Below, piece by piece: positions 6,457 to 8,479 of a DNA stretch of 8,479 bases. Source of the DNA: Campylobacteraceae bacterium (lineage in GTDB: Bacteria > Campylobacterota > Campylobacteria > Campylobacterales > Campylobacteraceae); the NCBI GenBank assembly GCA_031259875.1, contig JAIRKW010000065.1:1-8479 (forward strand), given 5' to 3'. The notes beneath the pieces are model-generated. The model did no database searches and was not told the DNA's origin. It saw only the letters and a list, made by a program, of their open reading frames with translations. The translations under genes and the position numbers were made by a program. The first letter of the stretch is position 1. The number at the start of each line of letters is the position of its first letter.

Positions 6457-6821
6457 TAAAGACTCTCCTCCGTTTTTACGATACTGTTTTTCTCGTCTAC
6501 CAAAATGACGGCAGGTTTAAAATCAACCAACTCTTTTTCGTCTATCATAACATAAGATATTATGATGACTTTATCCCCAATCTGCGCTTTTCTTGCAGCA
6601 GCCCCATTCAAACAGACAGTGCCGCTGCCGCATTTGCCTTCTATCACATATGTGCTTATGCGCTCGCCGTTATTGATATTCACAACGTCTACTTTTTGCC
6701 CAACTTTTAGCTTTGCCGCATCAATCAAATCTCTATCTATCGTTATAGAGCCTGCGTAATTTAAATTTGCATCTGTAACCGTGGCTCTATGGATTTTGCT
6801 GTAAAGCATTTCAAACATCAT
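6456..6821 (-). CDS. panD: Aspartate 1-decarboxylase (pyruvoyl-dependent)
   Basis: PanD converts L-aspartate to beta-alanine for pantothenate and coenzyme A. It is made as an inactive pro-protein that self-cleaves between Gly24 and Ser25 to form the pyruvoyl cofactor. With the start used here (ATG at 6821) the protein has 121 residues and reads MMFEMLYSKIHRATVTDANL. It places K9, G24-S25, R54, T57 and Y58 at exactly the positions known for E. coli PanD. The GTVCLNGAAARKAQIGDKVII block (about 67-87) is also characteristic. Another ATG two codons upstream (6827) is possible, but AAAAGGG is only one base from it and seven from the 6821 ATG. A third ATG at 6818 is also possible. The sequence closely resembles Helicobacter pylori PanD. 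The stop overlaps the ybaB start by one base. Confidence 0.95.
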   Translation of the reverse strand: MMFEMLYSKIHRATVTDANLNYAGSITIDRDLIDAAKLKVGQKVDVVNINNGERISTYVIEGKCGSGTVCLNGAAARKAQIGDKVIIISYVMIDEKELVDFKPAVILVDEKNSIVKTEESL

Positions 6822-6828
6822 TGCCATA

Positions 6829-6835
6829 CCCTTTT
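6829..6835 (-). promoter_or_regulatory. Ribosome binding site that decides the panD start
   Basis: AAAAGGG is one base from the first ATG (6827), too close for initiation, and seven bases from the ATG at 6821. This favours the start that also gives E. coli residue numbering for the cleavage site. Confidence 0.5.
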
Positions 6836-6851
6836 ATTTTGCTAAGTTTAT

Positions 6852-6857
6852 ATTTTA
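6852..6857 (-). promoter_or_regulatory. Possible internal extended -10 promoter ahead of panD
   Basis: The minus strand reads TGATAAAAT, a TGn-extended -10 overlapping the murE stop, in very AT-rich sequence. It would start transcription near 6845 with a leader of about 24 nt before panD. There is no recognisable -35. The gap between murE and panD is the largest in the housekeeping run (36 nt), which fits an internal promoter, but chance matches are common in such AT-rich DNA. Confidence 0.33.
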
Positions 6858-8159
6858 TCAATTTTTTGCTTTTAAAAACGTTTGCACGACCTCTTTGTCG
6901 CTGTACGGATATTTGATGCCTTTTATCTCTTGATAAGTCTCATCGCCTTTTCCAAGTATCATCAAAACCTCTTTTTCGCACAAACTTTTCAACGCCTCTG
7001 TCGTAGCCTCTTTTCTGTCGGCAATCTTATAAACGCCCTCTTTTTTTCCAATGCCAAGCGCAATATCCTCTATGATATCTTCCGCATTTTCGCTTCTTGG
7101 ATTGTCACTTGTTATATATATCCTTTTTGCATATCTTTGTACAATTTTTCCCATAATGGGACGTTTGAGTCTGTCTCTGTCGCCTCCTGCGCCAAAAACT
7201 ACAACAAGCTCATTTTCCCTCATCGCTTCCAAAACCTTCTCTATACCATCAGGCGTGTGTGCAAAATCTACAATCACCAAAGGTTTTGAGCTTACAATCT
7301 CCATGCGTCCGCTGACACCTGCAAAATTTGCAAGCGCTTCGTTTATCTTTTCAAAAGAGGCTTTTTCCAAAATATGAACGGCTGAAACAGCAGCTAAAAT
7401 GTTGTATAGATTAAACTTTCCTTGAAGTGCGCTTGAAAACGCGTATGTTTTATTTGCATACTGCACTGCCATTTCTATCCCGCCTTTTAAGGCGTAAGCG
7501 GTGATTTGATAAGTGGACGGTTTTTCAATGCCGTAAGTGAGCGTATTTTTAAGATTGTATCTTATATTTTCATCATCTTTATTGATAAGTTTTGGTGTAT
7601 CATCGTCAAAAAACGAACTTTTTACACTTATATAATCTCTCATATTTTTGTGAAAATCCAAATGGTCCTGCGAAATATTCGTAAAAACTTTGAGTGCAAA
7701 TCCAAGCCCCTCTATGCGCTCCTGCACAATCGCATGAGAGCTTACCTCCATCACAAAATACGAACACCCGTCATCAGAAGCCTTTTGCATATTAATAAGC
7801 GTATGCAAAATAGAAGGCGTCGTCAAGCTTTTATCATCCGCACATTTGTCATTTATAAAACAGCCGCGCGTACCTTGCAGACCTGCTTTTTTGCCTAAAT
7901 CCAAAAGCATTGAATATATAGCAGCAGCAGTCGTTGTTTTGCCGTTTGTGCCGGTTATGCCGACAATCTTTAAATCAGGATTAATGCCCAAAACTTTAAA
8001 ACACTCGTTTATGTTTAAAACTTTTCTGCACCCATTTTTCAAAGCTTGTGTTTCATATACGGCATTTTGCGCAGTTTTTACAAATGCTGTTTCATGGTCT
8101 ACTTCATTTGAATTGTCTGTTATGTATTTAAAGTCTTGATTTTTAATTTCGTATTTCAT
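6858..8159 (-). CDS. murE: UDP-N-acetylmuramoyl-L-alanyl-D-glutamate--2,6-diaminopimelate ligase MurE
   Basis: This 433-residue cytoplasmic ligase adds meso-diaminopimelate to UDP-MurNAc-L-Ala-D-Glu using ATP. The reduced N-terminal domain (1-60) carries a weak TDNSNEV equivalent of the UDP-binding region. The central ATPase domain has the P-loop GITGTNGKTTT (67-77), LTTPS (112-116), SSHA (140-143), NISQDHLDFH (161-170), and K180 in YISVK, matching the carbamylated lysine of E. coli MurE (K224). The C-terminal domain has GAGGDRDRLKRP (323-334) and DNPRSE (352-357), the signature for meso-DAP rather than lysine. Length is below E. coli (495) because of the short N domain, as I recall for Campylobacterota. 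The ATG lies 17 nt inside the end of the NifU-like gene, so the two are translationally linked. The ribosome site is weak (GGAAGCGAG region). Confidence 0.95.
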   Translation of the reverse strand: MKYEIKNQDFKYITDNSNEVDHETAFVKTAQNAVYETQALKNGCRKVLNINECFKVLGINPDLKIVGITGTNGKTTTAAAIYSMLLDLGKKAGLQGTRGCFINDKCADDKSLTTPSILHTLINMQKASDDGCSYFVMEVSSHAIVQERIEGLGFALKVFTNISQDHLDFHKNMRDYISVKSSFFDDDTPKLINKDDENIRYNLKNTLTYGIEKPSTYQITAYALKGGIEMAVQYANKTYAFSSALQGKFNLYNILAAVSAVHILEKASFEKINEALANFAGVSGRMEIVSSKPLVIVDFAHTPDGIEKVLEAMRENELVVVFGAGGDRDRLKRPIMGKIVQRYAKRIYITSDNPRSENAEDIIEDIALGIGKKEGVYKIADRKEATTEALKSLCEKEVLMILGKGDETYQEIKGIKYPYSDKEVVQTFLKAKN

Positions 8160-8418
8160 CTATCTCGCTTCCAACAGGAACATTTACAACTTCCATCTCT
8201 GGGTGTATATCTATGCGAAGCTGTCTTTCAACGCCAAATTTCAGCGTTACATCGCTTGACGCGCAACCATTGCAAGCGCCTTGAAATTGTATAAAAACCC
8301 GTCCGTTTTTGATGGCAAGAAGCTTCATATCTCCGCCGTCTTGCACCAGCATAGGTCTTACCTTGTCCAAAATCTTAGACACTACAGGCATTAACTCTTC
8401 ATCTGTAAAAGGAATCAT
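8143..8418 (-). CDS. NifU C-terminal-domain (Nfu-type) Fe-S scaffold protein
   Basis: This is a 91-residue stand-alone NifU C-terminal domain, which binds a labile Fe-S cluster between two subunits and passes it to client proteins. The core motif is FQGACNGCASSDVTLKFGVE (45-64) with the CxxC pair C49 and C52; the preceding helix VVSKILDKVRPMLVQDGGDM (12-31) is also typical. I use the ATG at 8418, which has AAAGG eight bases upstream; a TTG at 8439 extends the frame by seven codons but lacks a ribosome site and adds non-conserved residues. The 3' end overlaps murE by 17 nt. It appears to be the first gene of the run in this window, with 61 bases of non-coding sequence up to the window edge. 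Confidence 0.92.
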   Translation of the reverse strand: MIPFTDEELMPVVSKILDKVRPMLVQDGGDMKLLAIKNGRVFIQFQGACNGCASSDVTLKFGVERQLRIDIHPEMEVVNVPVGSEIDEIRN

Positions 8419-8446
8419 AACTACCGCCTTTACTTTCAAAAATCGG

Positions 8447-8452
8447 ATTTTA
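8447..8452 (-). promoter_or_regulatory. Possible -10 element for the nifU-murE operon
   Basis: TAAAAT on the minus strand lies 28 nt ahead of the NifU-like ATG, and a TATAAA also occurs at 8460-8465. The sequence upstream is AT-rich and ends at the window edge, so a -35 cannot be judged properly. The choice between these two hexamers is uncertain. Confidence 0.28.
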
Positions 8453-8479
8453 CGACAAGTTTATAAAAATTTAGATTAA

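Noticed and set aside
6882..8139. Several plus-strand open frames opposite murE
   Set aside because: They lie antisense to an intact MurE frame, overlap one another in different frames, and show no recognisable domains or ribosome sites.

Overview
This window looks like the chromosome of a Campylobacterota (epsilonproteobacterial) species, probably a free-living Sulfurimonas/Sulfuricurvum-type or Helicobacter-related lineage. The evidence is the low G+C content, the compact same-strand gene packing, PanD and IspA sequences that resemble Helicobacter/Campylobacter homologues as I remember them, the short MurE, and promoter-like sites with an extended -10 but little -35. The exact genus cannot be fixed by eye.

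Every gene I can support is on the minus strand, so transcription runs from high to low coordinates. From right to left: (1) 8418-2782 is a housekeeping run of a stand-alone NifU-type Fe-S scaffold protein, murE, panD, a YbaB/EbfC nucleoid-associated protein, an unrecognised protein with a C-terminal membrane anchor, an IspA-type prenyl diphosphate synthase, and transketolase. Junctions are overlaps or gaps of at most 36 nt, so this is probably one operon with possible internal promoters. (2) 2753-176 is a visibly AT-richer three-gene restriction-modification cassette: a C5-cytosine methyltransferase, an NgoFVII-family phospholipase-D-fold restriction endonuclease, and a Vsr-like mismatch endonuclease, with its own extended -10 promoter. 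(3) 143-1 is the N-terminal part of uppP (bacA), cut by the window edge.

The housekeeping genes serve the cell envelope (murE, uppP, and isoprenoid chain synthesis that leads to undecaprenyl carrier), coenzyme A precursor supply (panD), Fe-S assembly and the pentose phosphate pathway. In the defence cassette the methyltransferase would protect host DNA, the endonuclease would cut unmodified DNA, and the Vsr homologue would plausibly nick T:G mismatches left by deamination of 5-methylcytosine. The most interesting details are that all four zinc ligands of the Vsr are replaced, that the whole cassette looks acquired, and the unknown tail-anchored protein. I see no RNA genes, CRISPR arrays, insertion sequences, convincing intrinsic terminators, or gene-free stretch above 300 bases.
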